Origin: Rhodovastum atsumiense
GTDB taxonomy: Bacteria > Pseudomonadota > Alphaproteobacteria > Acetobacterales > Acetobacteraceae
Assembly (NCBI RefSeq): GCF_937425535.1
Contig: NZ_OW485601.1
Location: 487,001-551,000, forward strand
Reading direction: 5' to 3'
Length of the DNA stretch: 64,000 bases
A model generated the notes under the pieces. It was not told the origin of the DNA and made no database searches. It was given only the letters and a program-made list of their open reading frames with translations. Both the position numbers and the translations under genes were made by a program. This document shows, piece by piece, positions 27,201-35,150 of the stretch; positions within the stretch are counted from its first letter, which is position 1; every line of letters begins with the position of its first letter.

Positions 27201-29312
27201 CTATGCCGCTACGACGTCGCGCACCGTCAGGATCTGATCGGCCAGCGCCTTCGAGTACCCGCTCGCGTTGCTCCCCGTTGAATGCAGCACCAGGATCGCG
27301 CTGTGCGGGCCGGGCGTCGCCGAGGCGCTCGCCCTGACCTTGAGTCCCCCCCTCGCCTGCCCGGCCCCAATGCCGGCGAAGGGCGACGCCCCGCTCATCA
27401 GGATTCCAGGGAAGCCCGACACCGCAAAACGGCCGGAGAGCAGGTCGGCAGGCCCGGCCGCGGTGTTGGCCACGGCCAGCGAAACCACCTTGTCGGCGCC
27501 GCCGGCGTGCACCATGCCCAGGTCAAGTGTCCAGGCGTTGCCGGAATGCGTCAGCGTCCCCTGCCCGGACTGTCTGAGAAACGCTGGCGCGGCATGGTTG
27601 AGGACCTTGCCCGTGATCGGGAGCGTCTGGCCGACATCGAAATATGTCGTAGAGCCCGGTATTCTTCCATAGGCATCCAGCGCGGTCTGGTAGGCGACGT
27701 GGACCGACTGTCCCTTCAGGGACCCTGCCTTGGTGGCATGCAGGGTCATCGGGTATTCGAGATGGCCGCCGCGCCCGCCGATGGAGAAATCCTGTGCGGT
27801 CACACCGGCGCCGCTCAGGCCGGGATCGGTGACGGAGCCGCCGTGGGCTGTCGTCTGGATCGCGCCGTGCACGGACGGCCCACCGTTGCCGGACAGGTTC
27901 TCGATCGCGAATCCCTTGACGGTTGTATCCCCCACATGGACGGTGCCGAAGTCGATCCGGGTCAGAGGATGCTGGCTGTCGGTGGGATTCGACAGCGGCG
28001 TCACCACGGGCTCCGGCTGGTCGGTGTACGGCGGCAGGAAGTCGCCGGTGCCGCTGATGCCGGCACGGGGGTCGAAGCCGTTGCCGTGGCCGGCGTTCTG
28101 GTTGTCCGGTCCATAGACGGAGTTCAGCGCCAGGTCGCCGCTTCCCAGCACCAGCTTCCCTCCCGGCCGGCCGGACCCGGCCGGGGCCTGCAAGGTGAGG
28201 CTCTCAAGGCGTCCCGCGTCGAGGTCATCCTGACTGGGCAGCAGAACGGTGCGTTGGGAGATGTCCAGCACACTGCCCGCGCCCACCACGACCTTCGCTC
28301 CCGCCCCCAGTTTTGCCCCGCGGACGGTCAGGCGGCCACCTCCGACGATGTCCACGGCGCCGAAGCGGTCGGTGTCCTGGGGCGTTCCGCGCAGCGTGAC
28401 CTGGGCGCCGTTCCTGACGACCATCGAGAAGACATCGACGGCGCCGGTCACCTCGGCGGTGCCGGCCGTGAACCATATGGCGTCGTTTCTCCCCGGCGCT
28501 GTCGTCGCCGTCCGTCCGGTGGCGATGTTCCGCCAGTTCCCGGGGCTGGCGAAGGCGCCCCGTGCGCCGCCGATCCAGACATAGGTGGCGCCCCTGGGAC
28601 TGGAGGGCAACTGCGGTTCCGGGCCAAACTTTCCTGAATAGGTCTGGTCCCCGGTGGCATCCGGCACCATGTACTGTTCGCTTCCGAGTCCGTTCAGACC
28701 GAGAAACTTGTAGTCGAACTGGCGCGCAGTGTATGTCGTTGCCGTGCGTGCGTCGGTATAGCTCGACACGCTCACATAGCCAGACGACGGTTCCTCGAAG
28801 CCGGCGGCATCAGTGACAAGATAGCTACCGAATGGTGTCGGAATGACCTTTCCGGGCCTATAGCCGTAGCTGCCGTCATCGATGACGACGCCGCTATAGG
28901 AATTGCCATCCGCATAATTAAAAACATAGCGGTATTTAAGCGTCCGACCTGGAGGCATGCCGACCGGAGCGGACGGGCTGAAACGGGGTTCCCCCTCGGT
29001 CAGGAGCGACTCCCGTTCCGACCCGAGCCCGGCTGTTCCCGATGGCGTCAAGAAATATGATGGCTGGCCGAGGGTCCCCCATGTCCTGGCGGTCCCGGCA
29101 CTGAAATAGGATGCCACCTTCACTGTGCCGGAGGGGATATTGTCGGCAGGAGATCTGCCAACAATGGTATAGCTGCCATTGCCGCCGGCAATTGTCTGCC
29201 CCACCTTCAAGCTACGGCTTCCGTCGTCCACGACCCATCCAAAATAACTATCGTTTGAATTTTTGTATTTATATAAAAAAGAGAAGATATTTTTTATGGT
29301 CGAATCTGGCAT
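27201..29312 (-). CDS. Leaderless multidomain repeat protein with choice-of-anchor D-like domains
   Basis: 703 aa from ATG 29312, preceded by AAAGGGG. No signal peptide is visible. Two copies of a roughly 65-residue beta module open the protein: YFGWVVDDGSRSLKVGQTI with NGSYTIVG, and YSGVVIDDGSYGYRPGKVI with FGSYLVTD. A passenger-like beta-helix section follows (GNWRNIATGRTATTAPGRND, then VDVFSMVVRNGAQVTLRG). The C-terminal third has two choice-of-anchor D/Ig-like units (IDFGTVHVGDTTVKGFAIEN and LDLGMVHAGGADKVVSLAVAN). Leaderless repeat proteins of this type are often secreted by type I systems, but no exporter is in the window. Probably surface or extracellular; function unknown. Confidence 0.75.
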   Translation of the reverse strand: MPDSTIKNIFSFLYKYKNSNDSYFGWVVDDGSRSLKVGQTIAGGNGSYTIVGRSPADNIPSGTVKVASYFSAGTARTWGTLGQPSYFLTPSGTAGLGSERESLLTEGEPRFSPSAPVGMPPGRTLKYRYVFNYADGNSYSGVVIDDGSYGYRPGKVIPTPFGSYLVTDAAGFEEPSSGYVSVSSYTDARTATTYTARQFDYKFLGLNGLGSEQYMVPDATGDQTYSGKFGPEPQLPSSPRGATYVWIGGARGAFASPGNWRNIATGRTATTAPGRNDAIWFTAGTAEVTGAVDVFSMVVRNGAQVTLRGTPQDTDRFGAVDIVGGGRLTVRGAKLGAGAKVVVGAGSVLDISQRTVLLPSQDDLDAGRLESLTLQAPAGSGRPGGKLVLGSGDLALNSVYGPDNQNAGHGNGFDPRAGISGTGDFLPPYTDQPEPVVTPLSNPTDSQHPLTRIDFGTVHVGDTTVKGFAIENLSGNGGPSVHGAIQTTAHGGSVTDPGLSGAGVTAQDFSIGGRGGHLEYPMTLHATKAGSLKGQSVHVAYQTALDAYGRIPGSTTYFDVGQTLPITGKVLNHAAPAFLRQSGQGTLTHSGNAWTLDLGMVHAGGADKVVSLAVANTAAGPADLLSGRFAVSGFPGILMSGASPFAGIGAGQARGGLKVRASASATPGPHSAILVLHSTGSNASGYSKALADQILTVRDVVAA

Positions 29313-29380
29313 CGTGTTCCCCTTTGTTCCGCCTTTTCGGAAATTTCGTTCGTTTCATTGCCAGAGAGGGCATTGTCAAG

Positions 29381-29574
29381 TTGGCAGGCCACGAGGCGCG
29401 TTTCAGCACCTCAGCGAGCTATGCCGGCAACAGGAACGGCGGCACACTGACGCTGGGAACGCCAACGGCCTGGCGGGAAACCTTCGTTTCGCCGGCAGCT
29501 ACACGAGGGACTCCTTTGCGCTGAGCCACAGCCTCATGGGAACTTCCATCACCGTCACGGCGCCCCATTCGTAG
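29381..29574 (+). pseudogene. Frameshifted C-terminal fragment of a repeat adhesin/VCBS-like protein
   Basis: Two frames together read HEARFSTSASYAGNRNGGTLTLG and then NANGLAGNLRFAGSYTRD followed by SFALSHSLMGTSITVTAPHS and a TAG at 29572-29574. The change of frame lies near 29455-29460. The pattern GGTLTLG-x(n)-LAGNLRFAGSYTRDSF resembles the repeat tails of large leaderless surface proteins in this group (GTLTVTDG ... I-x-L-x-GNY-x-x-SSF). No start codon or upstream body is present, so it looks like a relic. It lies in the 361-bp gap between the genes at 27201-29312 and 29674-30067. Confidence 0.5.
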
Positions 29575-29673
29575 AACAAGGACAAGCCGAGCGGCGGGGC
29601 GCGCGGGACAACCATCGGGCTGCCCCCGTCACGCACGGCGCGACGGGGGCAGCTGGCGCCCGACATCAAGAAA

Positions 29674-30067
29674 TCAAGTCACATCGGTCACCAATACTGA
29701 GTAATTTCCCGAGCTATTTTCAGCATATGATCCTACATCAATGTAGTATCGTCTAATGTATTCTGAAATATAATTAATAGTAGAATCCTTAGATCCTGAA
29801 TTCACGGATCCACCGCTGTAGTCACGAAGCACTATGATCGGGTCAAGGTCCTCTCCGGAATTTGTATTTGTGGATTCAACCCTGATTTCATATTCATGCT
29901 TATCTATAAAATTGACTTTGAACCAGTCATGATCATTGCCGGGTGCGACTGCCGCTGAGTATTTTGAACCAGTCACGATCATTGTCAGGTGCGATTGCCG
30001 CTGAGTATGGAGTGTCATGGATAATAGTATATGTCGTCGATATGTTAGCAGTAATATTGTCTGACAT
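29674..30067 (-). pseudogene. PPC-domain protein gene broken by a 46-bp tandem duplication
   Basis: Reading from ATG 30067 gives MSDNITANISTTYTIIHDTP, then YSAAIAPDNDRDWFK, then a wrong frame and a stop. The downstream frame resumes with YSAAVAPGNDHDWFKVNF and runs through VRDYSGG-like text to SGNYSVLVTDVT. Joined, this is one pre-peptidase C-terminal (PPC) beta-sandwich of about 115 aa with the DxDW-F motif. The duplicated units are 29920-29965 and 29966-30011; removing one restores the frame. The region is markedly AT-rich compared with the rest. An internal start at 30018 would give a 114-aa protein with a spurious N-terminus. Confidence 0.65.
29920..30011. repeat. Tandem duplication, 46-bp period
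   Basis: GAACCAGTCA-TGATCATTGC begins unit 1 at 29920 and GAACCAGTCA-CGATCATTGT begins unit 2 at 29966. About 43 bp align with four substitutions, so the duplication is not brand new. The period is not a multiple of three. Confidence 0.9.
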
Positions 30068-30111
30068 TGTTCATATCCTGTTGTTTGACGATGTCAAGGA
30101 AGCAAGAACTA

Positions 30112-31280
30112 ATACCAATGCCCACGGGTCAGAACCGATGTGCCCAGTCGCGTAGTCCGATGGACATGATCCGCCAAGGCTGATCCATGAGCCTGTTCCA
30201 CGCGTCGCAGCAGTGTTCGACGATAGCCTCGTAGGAGCGGAACACTAGGTTCGAGAGCCAGTTGTCACGTAGGAATTGCCATATATTCTCGGTGGGGTTG
30301 AGCTCAGGGCATTTCGGCGGCAGCGGCACCAAGGTGATGTTGGACGGCACCACGAGGCGCGCTGAGGTATGCCATCCCGCCTGATCGAGCAGCAGCACGG
30401 CATGTGCACCAGGCGCCACGGCGGCGGCGATCTCGACCAGATGCAGATTCATCGCATCGAGATTGCATCGGGGCAGAACCAGCGCTGCCCCCTTGCCCTC
30501 CCGAGGGCAGATGGCGCCGAAGATGTAGGTGGACGCCGTGCGCTGGTCCTGGGGTGCAGAGGGTCGAGTACCCCGTCGGGCCCAGCGGCGGGTGAGCTTG
30601 TTTTTCTGGCCAACCCGGGCTTCGTCAGCAAACCAGACCTCTATTCGCTCAGGGGCGATACCCGTCTCGGCGGCGATTTCCTCCAGACGGGCCGGGAAAC
30701 TTTTTTAAAATGTTCGATTGCTCCTTCGGCCTGGGCATGATGGCGCGGCCGAACCGACAGCTTGCGAAAGCCCATCGCCCGCAATTCCCGGCTTATCGTT
30801 TGCCGCGACACCGATATCTGGAATTCTTCCCACACCCACTGACACAGATCGATTTGCCGCCAGCGCACCACACCGTGCACCGCCGGGATCGGCCCGCTAT
30901 CGATGACCGCCGCCAATGCCGCACGCTGCTCGGCAGTCAGCAGAGGCGCTGGCCCCGGCCGCTTGGGATCGATCAGCCCCGCCGGACCAGCCGCGTTGAA
31001 CTTCACCACCCAGTCCCGAACGATCTGCGGCGTCACCCCGCCGATCTTCGCCGCCTCCGTTCGGCTCGACCCCTCGTAGATCGCCGCCAGTGCCAACAGA
31101 CGTCGGGCTTGTCCCCCGTCCTTCGCGGCCCGGGCCGCCGCACGGACCGACATCGCGTCAAAATCACCTCGCAAGAGCAGGGGGCGTGTCATGGCGAACC
31201 TCCTTCGTTCGCCATCTTGAATCCGATCTCACCCGCGTCGGGCAACCCCCAAACGAGTTGTCATCCACGGGCATTGGTAT
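30112..31280 (-). mobile_element. IS630-type insertion sequence
   Basis: About 1.17 kb bounded by the inverted termini ATACCAATGCCC (30112-30123) and GGGCATTGGTAT (31269-31280), 12 of 12 matching, with weaker matching further in. IS630 elements target TA; TA precedes the left end, whereas the right flank reads AA, so the target duplication is imperfect or the end lies one base off. The element carries one transposase gene in two frames on the minus strand. It sits between the PPC pseudogene and the paralogue array. Confidence 0.85.
30129..31192 (-). CDS. IS630-family transposase, two frames joined by -1 shift
   Basis: The first frame (31192-30641) has the N-terminal winged-helix pair: RTEAAKIGGVTPQIVRDWV and the VSRQTISRELRAMGF segment. 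At a run of six A on the coding strand (30706-30701, TTTTAAAAAAG) a -1 shift continues the protein as FPARLEEIAAETG. The second frame holds the DDE catalytic domain: VWFADEARVGQK, LLLDQAGWHTS and ELNPTENIWQFLRDNWL, i.e. all three acidic residues. Joined length is about 355 aa, normal for the family. A-run frameshifting is well known in IS630 elements, so this is more likely programmed than a mutation. Confidence 0.85.
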
Positions 31281-31361
31281 AACATCGCCGCAATGGCTCC
31301 ACTAGACAGGCGGAGGCGGCAGCCCCACTACGGTAAAGTCATGTCAGATTTATCGACGCAT

Positions 31362-31769
31362 TCATCTGGCCCACTTGGTGCCAAATTCATGCCAGATGAC
31401 GTTGAAATAGATATTGTAGACTTCGTCACCTTGCAGGTTGTAGGCAAGGTCGAAGCCGCCGCTGCTTTCGTCCGTCGTGGTGATCCAGCGGGTATCAACA
31501 TGAACCGTGTCGCCCGACGTGGTTTTCCGCAGCGTGAGACGGGCCGCTCCGGTGAATTCGAATTCCCCGAGGTTAAAGATGATCAGCCTGCTTTTCGGTC
31601 TCGGGGCGGTTCCGTCCGGGTCCGAGCCATGCCAGATCGGATGATCGTTCAACAACAGGCACAGGTCCCGGCCTGGATCCGGATTTGCCCGCAATATGTA
31701 GGAAATACTGTAAAGCTGAAGCGCATATCTTGTTATCGACGCGACACCGCGGCCCGCGGCCAACCTCAT
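31362..31769 (-). CDS. Unrecognised small protein family, paralogue 1
   Basis: 135 aa from ATG 31769, behind GAGGAGGGCAAGGC. I do not recognise the family. Its core matches the two genes upstream: ITRYALQLYSISYI, DLCLLLNDHPIW, FEFTGAARLTLRKT, GGFDLAYNLQGDEVYNIYF and a C-terminal WH-x-FGTKW. No signal peptide or membrane segment. A separate copy of the start motif ATGGAGG-GAAAC-ATGCC lies at 31851-31837, 70 bp upstream and in a different frame. The original start may therefore have been lost by a frameshift, with re-initiation at 31769. Confidence 0.6.
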   Translation of the reverse strand: MRLAAGRGVASITRYALQLYSISYILRANPDPGRDLCLLLNDHPIWHGSDPDGTAPRPKSRLIIFNLGEFEFTGAARLTLRKTTSGDTVHVDTRWITTTDESSGGFDLAYNLQGDEVYNIYFNVIWHEFGTKWAR

Positions 31770-31946
31770 GCCTTGCCCTCCTCAAGGCCTCGGCGCCGGC
31801 TGGCCACCGAATGCGATGAAAATTGCCGATCTGCGGCATGTTTCCCTCCATTTCTGGCATGCGGGCCGCGACCGCGACGGAGCGCAGCCTCGCGCCGCGG
31901 CCCGGCCAGCGCCACGGTGCGGCCGCACGCATCGCGATCGAGGGCG

Positions 31947-32369
31947 CTAAATCCAGTTGCCGCTGGCGTCGCGATGAACGACGTCCACGTTGATGTCATA
32001 GGCGCCGCAGGTCAGGCTGAAGGCGCCGCTCGGCTCCTGGGATGGCGAGATCTGCCGGACCGCGTGGAAGAACCCGCCCGGAGTGCCCGAATGTGACGAA
32101 GTTTCATAGAAATCGAGACTGGCAGCCCCCGTGAACGCGATCGGCGAGACGTTTCGGATCCAGACCGTCTCGTAGGGGCGCAGAGTGGTGGCGGCCTCGT
32201 TCCAGATCGGCTGGTTGTTGAAGGTCAAGTACACGCGATCTCGCTGCAAGCCGGGAGGTTCCACCCCGGGTGAGCCATCCCGGGAGGGAAGGTAGGTGAT
32301 GGAGCGCAAGGCGAGGCCGTAGGTCGTGATCGGAACGCCTGCGCCCCCCTGACCGGTGGGCTGTGGCAT
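31947..32369 (-). CDS. Unrecognised small protein family, paralogue 2
   Basis: 140 aa. The start region reads ATGGAGGCAGACATG; I chose the second ATG (32369), for which GGAGG is a well-placed ribosome site. Core blocks shared with its neighbours: ITTYGLALRSITYL, RVYLTFNNQPIW, IAFTGAASLDFYE, SGAFSLTCGAYDINVDVVH and final DASGNWI. The N-terminus MPQPTGQGGAGVP is a short Gly/Pro linker where paralogue 3 has its long repeat. No signal peptide. Function unknown. Confidence 0.65.
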   Translation of the reverse strand: MPQPTGQGGAGVPITTYGLALRSITYLPSRDGSPGVEPPGLQRDRVYLTFNNQPIWNEAATTLRPYETVWIRNVSPIAFTGAASLDFYETSSHSGTPGGFFHAVRQISPSQEPSGAFSLTCGAYDINVDVVHRDASGNWI

Positions 32370-32431
32370 GTCTGCCTCCATGTCCTGGTGGGGGAGGCGC
32401 CCGCTGCGGCGGGCGCCGGGGCTGGTGGTGC

Positions 32432-33163
32432 CTAAACCCAGTTGCCGAAGGTGTCCTGGTGGACGATGTCGAGATTGACGCCGTAGATCTCTCCGCCGGC
32501 CATGTTGTAATTGAGGTCGAAGCTGCCGCGGTCATCTTGCGACGTGGAGACGTTGTTGGTGGTGGATTTGCTCACCGGATTGCCCGTAGGCCGGTTTTCC
32601 GTCAGGGTGAGTGGGGCTGTACTAGTGAACTCCCGTGGACTGATGTTTCCGAGCAAAATGGGCTGACCGATATTTGGAACATTTCCAGCCCCAGCCGATC
32701 CGCTCCAGAGTTCGTCACCATTCAGCGACAGGGACAGGGTGCGGTTTAAGTCCGGAGTTTCCGACGAGATGTAGGAGATGCTTCGAAGCTTCAGCGCGTA
32801 ATGCGTGATTGGCGCAGTGCCAGGGTTGTTGCCGCCCGGGTTATTGCCACCCGGGTTGTTGCCGCCCGGGTTATTGCCACCCGGGTTATTGCCACCCGGG
32901 TTATTGCCACCCGGGTTGTTGCCGCCCGGGTTGTTGCCACCCGGGTTGTTGCCACCCGGGTTGTTGCCACCCGGGTTGTTGCCGCCCGGGTTGTTGCCGC
33001 CCGGGTTGTTGCCGCCCGGGTTGTTGCCGCCCGGGTTGTTGCCGCCCGGGTTGTTGCCGCCCGGGTTGTTGCCGCCGGGATTATGCCCCCCAGGCTGTTG
33101 CCACCAGGGGGGTCTGTTCCACCATTCATCCCCACGATCTTCCCATTGACGATGAACAGGCAT
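32432..33163 (-). CDS. Unrecognised small protein family, paralogue 3 with Asn-Pro-Gly repeat
   Basis: 243 aa from ATG 33163; GGAGGA directly upstream overlaps an ATG four codons earlier (33175). The first 25 residues are Trp-rich (EWWNRPPWWQQPGG). About 17 units of NNPGG then occupy residues about 28-115, and the family core follows: ITHYALKLRSISYI, LSLSLNGDELWSG, REFTSTAPLTLTEN, RGSFDLNYNMAGGEIYGVNLDIVHQD and final FGNWV. The repeat should be extended and hydrophilic, like a spacer or surface stalk. First gene of the three-gene array on this strand; function unknown. Confidence 0.65.
   Translation of the reverse strand: MPVHRQWEDRGDEWWNRPPWWQQPGGHNPGGNNPGGNNPGGNNPGGNNPGGNNPGGNNPGGNNPGGNNPGGNNPGGNNPGGNNPGGNNPGGNNPGGNNPGGNNPGGNNPGGNNPGTAPITHYALKLRSISYISSETPDLNRTLSLSLNGDELWSGSAGAGNVPNIGQPILLGNISPREFTSTAPLTLTENRPTGNPVSKSTTNNVSTSQDDRGSFDLNYNMAGGEIYGVNLDIVHQDTFGNWV
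32824..33080. repeat. 15-bp minisatellite (about 17 units)
   Basis: Units alternate between TTGTTGCCGCCCGGG, TTGTTGCCACCCGGG and TTATTGCCACCCGGG on the plus strand, each coding Asn-Asn-Pro-Gly-Gly on the minus strand. Differences are nearly all in third codon positions, so the protein repeat is constant. Every frame on both strands stays open, creating spurious ORFs such as (LLPPG)n. Confidence 0.95.
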
Positions 33164-33409
33164 CTCTTCCTCCATTTTCTTTGTTGATAAAATCGCTTCT
33201 GGACCAGGGTCTGAAAGTGCCCTGGCCTGGCGGAACCGGAATGGCCTCATGACCGGCGGTGAGACTGTGATGACTGCCGGTCATAGGCAGGTACCGTCCG
33301 CAGGCCCGCATTTTCATTCGATATCAGAACGGATGGCCGCGGCAGCGCCCCTCCGCGGCTCCATTCAGCAGAACATGCACCCTTCGCCAGCCCGGCAGTA
33401 TCTGCTCAT

Positions 33410-33433
33410 CCCCCACGCCGTGCCGTGTGGGGG
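33410..33433. terminator. Possible hairpin in the gap before the LuxR gene
   Basis: CCCCCAC (33410-33416) pairs with GTGGGGG (33427-33433) around a 10-base loop. No U-tract on either side. It lies in the 889-bp gap 33164-34052, which otherwise holds only the weak candidate gene at 33515-33733 and an AT-rich stretch from about 33960 that should carry the LuxR-gene promoter. Confidence 0.3.
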
Positions 33434-33514
33434 CCTGGCAAAAGTTGTTTAACGCGACAGGGCTGTAGTTTTCAGGGAACGGCCTTCGGCCTGCGCATCG
33501 AACGCTGACGCGGC

Positions 33515-33733
33515 TCAACCGCAGGTCCGCCGCGGTTCCCGGAAGCATGGATTTGCGGTGAGACGCTGGAGAGCTTCGTCGAGCGGCATGGCGCTTGAGC
33601 CGAAGTCGCCGAGTGCCTCCCAGTCGCCGCGGCGCGAGGAAAAGAGCAGCATGACCTCATCGCCGTTGCCGGTCAGCCGCCGGACGTGCCATCGGCTTCG
33701 CGCTGGCTCCTGGGCAGGCGCACAAATTGCCAC
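33515..33733 (-). CDS. Possible small hypothetical protein
   Basis: 72 aa from GTG 33733. The text SRWHVRRLTGNGDEVMLLFS, then SRRGDWEALGDFG and LDEALQRLTANPCF looks protein-like and has sensible hydrophobic spacing. There is no good ribosome site, and the frame opens without a clear N-terminus. It could be the tail of a decayed gene. No family recognised. Confidence 0.35.
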   Translation of the reverse strand: MAICAPAQEPARSRWHVRRLTGNGDEVMLLFSSRRGDWEALGDFGSSAMPLDEALQRLTANPCFREPRRTCG

Positions 33734-34052
33734 TGGCGCCGACCCCGCTCACCCTGCTCGTCGCCATCCCGCTGTGTTCATCCGATGTCTGACCCGAGGA
33801 CCTCCTCGTCCCCGATGTCACGTTCACGAACCCACACCTGGGTCGCTGAAGCTTCGGCATCTTAGCGCCCCCCTCCATGCAACCATATGCCGCGTGTAGC
33901 AATGTCAACGGCGCTAATGACAGCGGATGCCGCAGGACCACGCCTCCCCCATTCAGAGGAGATCCTGTGAATTGAACCTTCACATCTGCGTCAACTAAAT
34001 AATCTGCGGTCAGCATGCATATCTTCTCAAATAACGTCGAAAAGGGGGTTTC

Positions 34053-35150
34053 ATGGCGTCAGATCGTATTTCTCTAACAATAGAGCAAATTTACGATGCT
34101 GCGCTCGGGGACGTGCCATGGGAAAATGTGCTTGAATCGCTCACAAGTTTGTTCGGAGCAAACAGCGCTGTGCTTTCAGTGGAACTCAATCGCGGTGGCG
34201 GTTGGGGCGCGTCGATTGGTGCCGACCCATCGTTCCACGCGTCGTATTTTGCGCACTATGCCGCCATCAATCCTTTGGCCGCGCGCGCCCATGCCGCTCC
34301 GGTCGGATCCGTGCTGACAGATCAAATGCTGATGCCCACTGCCGACTACCAGCGTTCGGAGTTTTTCAATGACTGGGCACGTCCACAAGATTTCAAAGCA
34401 ATGATGAACACCCGGCTTGAAAACACCGACGAAGCGAAGATTTGCGTCGGCCTGACCCGCTCAAGCCGTGCCGATGAATTCGATGCGGGCGATATTGCTC
34501 TCCAGCGGCGCCTTACCCCGCATTTTCGGCGCAGCATCCGCGCATACTTCCGGCTTGCCGAAGCATGGGCGTCCGGGCAGGCCATGGGCGTGGCGCTCGA
34601 TCGTATGCGGCGGGGCGTCATCGGTTTGGATCCGGCCGGCCGGATCGTCTTTGCGAACGAGGCCGCGCGTACGCTGCTGACGACGGGTGACGCGCTGCTG
34701 GTGGAGCATGGCCTGCTCGCTGCCAGGCGGCCCGACCTGACCTCTTCCCTGCGCCGCATGATTGGCTTGGCCGCCAACGGAGAGGCAACGAAGGGGCTGA
34801 TCTTGCCGCGGCGGGACGAAGGATCCTCTTTGTTTCTGGAAACCGTGCCGGTCGGCCGATCCGCAACGCTACCCAGTCTTGGGGCCCGGCCGGCAGTGCT
34901 GCTGATGATCACGGACCCCGAGAATGAGCTCGGCCCCACCGCGGACCGGCTGCGAACCTTATACGGGCTGACAGCCAGGGAAGCAGCGGTGGCGGTTCGT
35001 GCCGCGCGGGGCGAAGGATTGGACAGCGTGGCGGACGTGCTCGGCATGGCCTCGAATACCGCACGCTCGCATCTGAAAAAAATCTTCGACAAGACTGAGA
35101 CGCATCGACAGGCAGAACTATCTTGGCTTCTGGCACGCCTATCGGGATAG
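34053..35150 (+). CDS. LuxR-type HTH transcriptional regulator
   Basis: 365 aa from ATG 34053. The C-terminal 65 residues form a LuxR helix-turn-helix: LYGLTAREAAVAVRAARGEG, LDSVADVLGMASNTARSHL and KKIFDKTETHRQAEL. The N-terminal 200 residues and a central PAS-like part (DRMRRGVIGLDPAGRIVFAN) form a sensory region without recognisable autoinducer-binding residues. It is transcribed away from the three-paralogue array and is the only DNA-binding regulator next to the accessory island, so it is a candidate regulator of it. Confidence 0.85.
   Translation: MASDRISLTIEQIYDAALGDVPWENVLESLTSLFGANSAVLSVELNRGGGWGASIGADPSFHASYFAHYAAINPLAARAHAAPVGSVLTDQMLMPTADYQRSEFFNDWARPQDFKAMMNTRLENTDEAKICVGLTRSSRADEFDAGDIALQRRLTPHFRRSIRAYFRLAEAWASGQAMGVALDRMRRGVIGLDPAGRIVFANEAARTLLTTGDALLVEHGLLAARRPDLTSSLRRMIGLAANGEATKGLILPRRDEGSSLFLETVPVGRSATLPSLGARPAVLLMITDPENELGPTADRLRTLYGLTAREAAVAVRAARGEGLDSVADVLGMASNTARSHLKKIFDKTETHRQAELSWLLARLSG

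Noticed and set aside
30641-31192. Two separate transposase genes or an inactivated IS
   Set aside because: The A6 slip site and complete catalytic residues in the joined frame fit programmed frameshifting better than decay.
32824-33080. CRISPR array
   Set aside because: The repeats are contiguous 15-bp coding units without spacers.
32801-33252. Plus-strand repeat ORFs (LLPPG)n, (CCRPG)n and (ARVVA)n
   Set aside because: They come from the 15-bp minisatellite, which leaves every frame open. Only the minus-strand NNPGG frame continues into a conserved core with a ribosome site.
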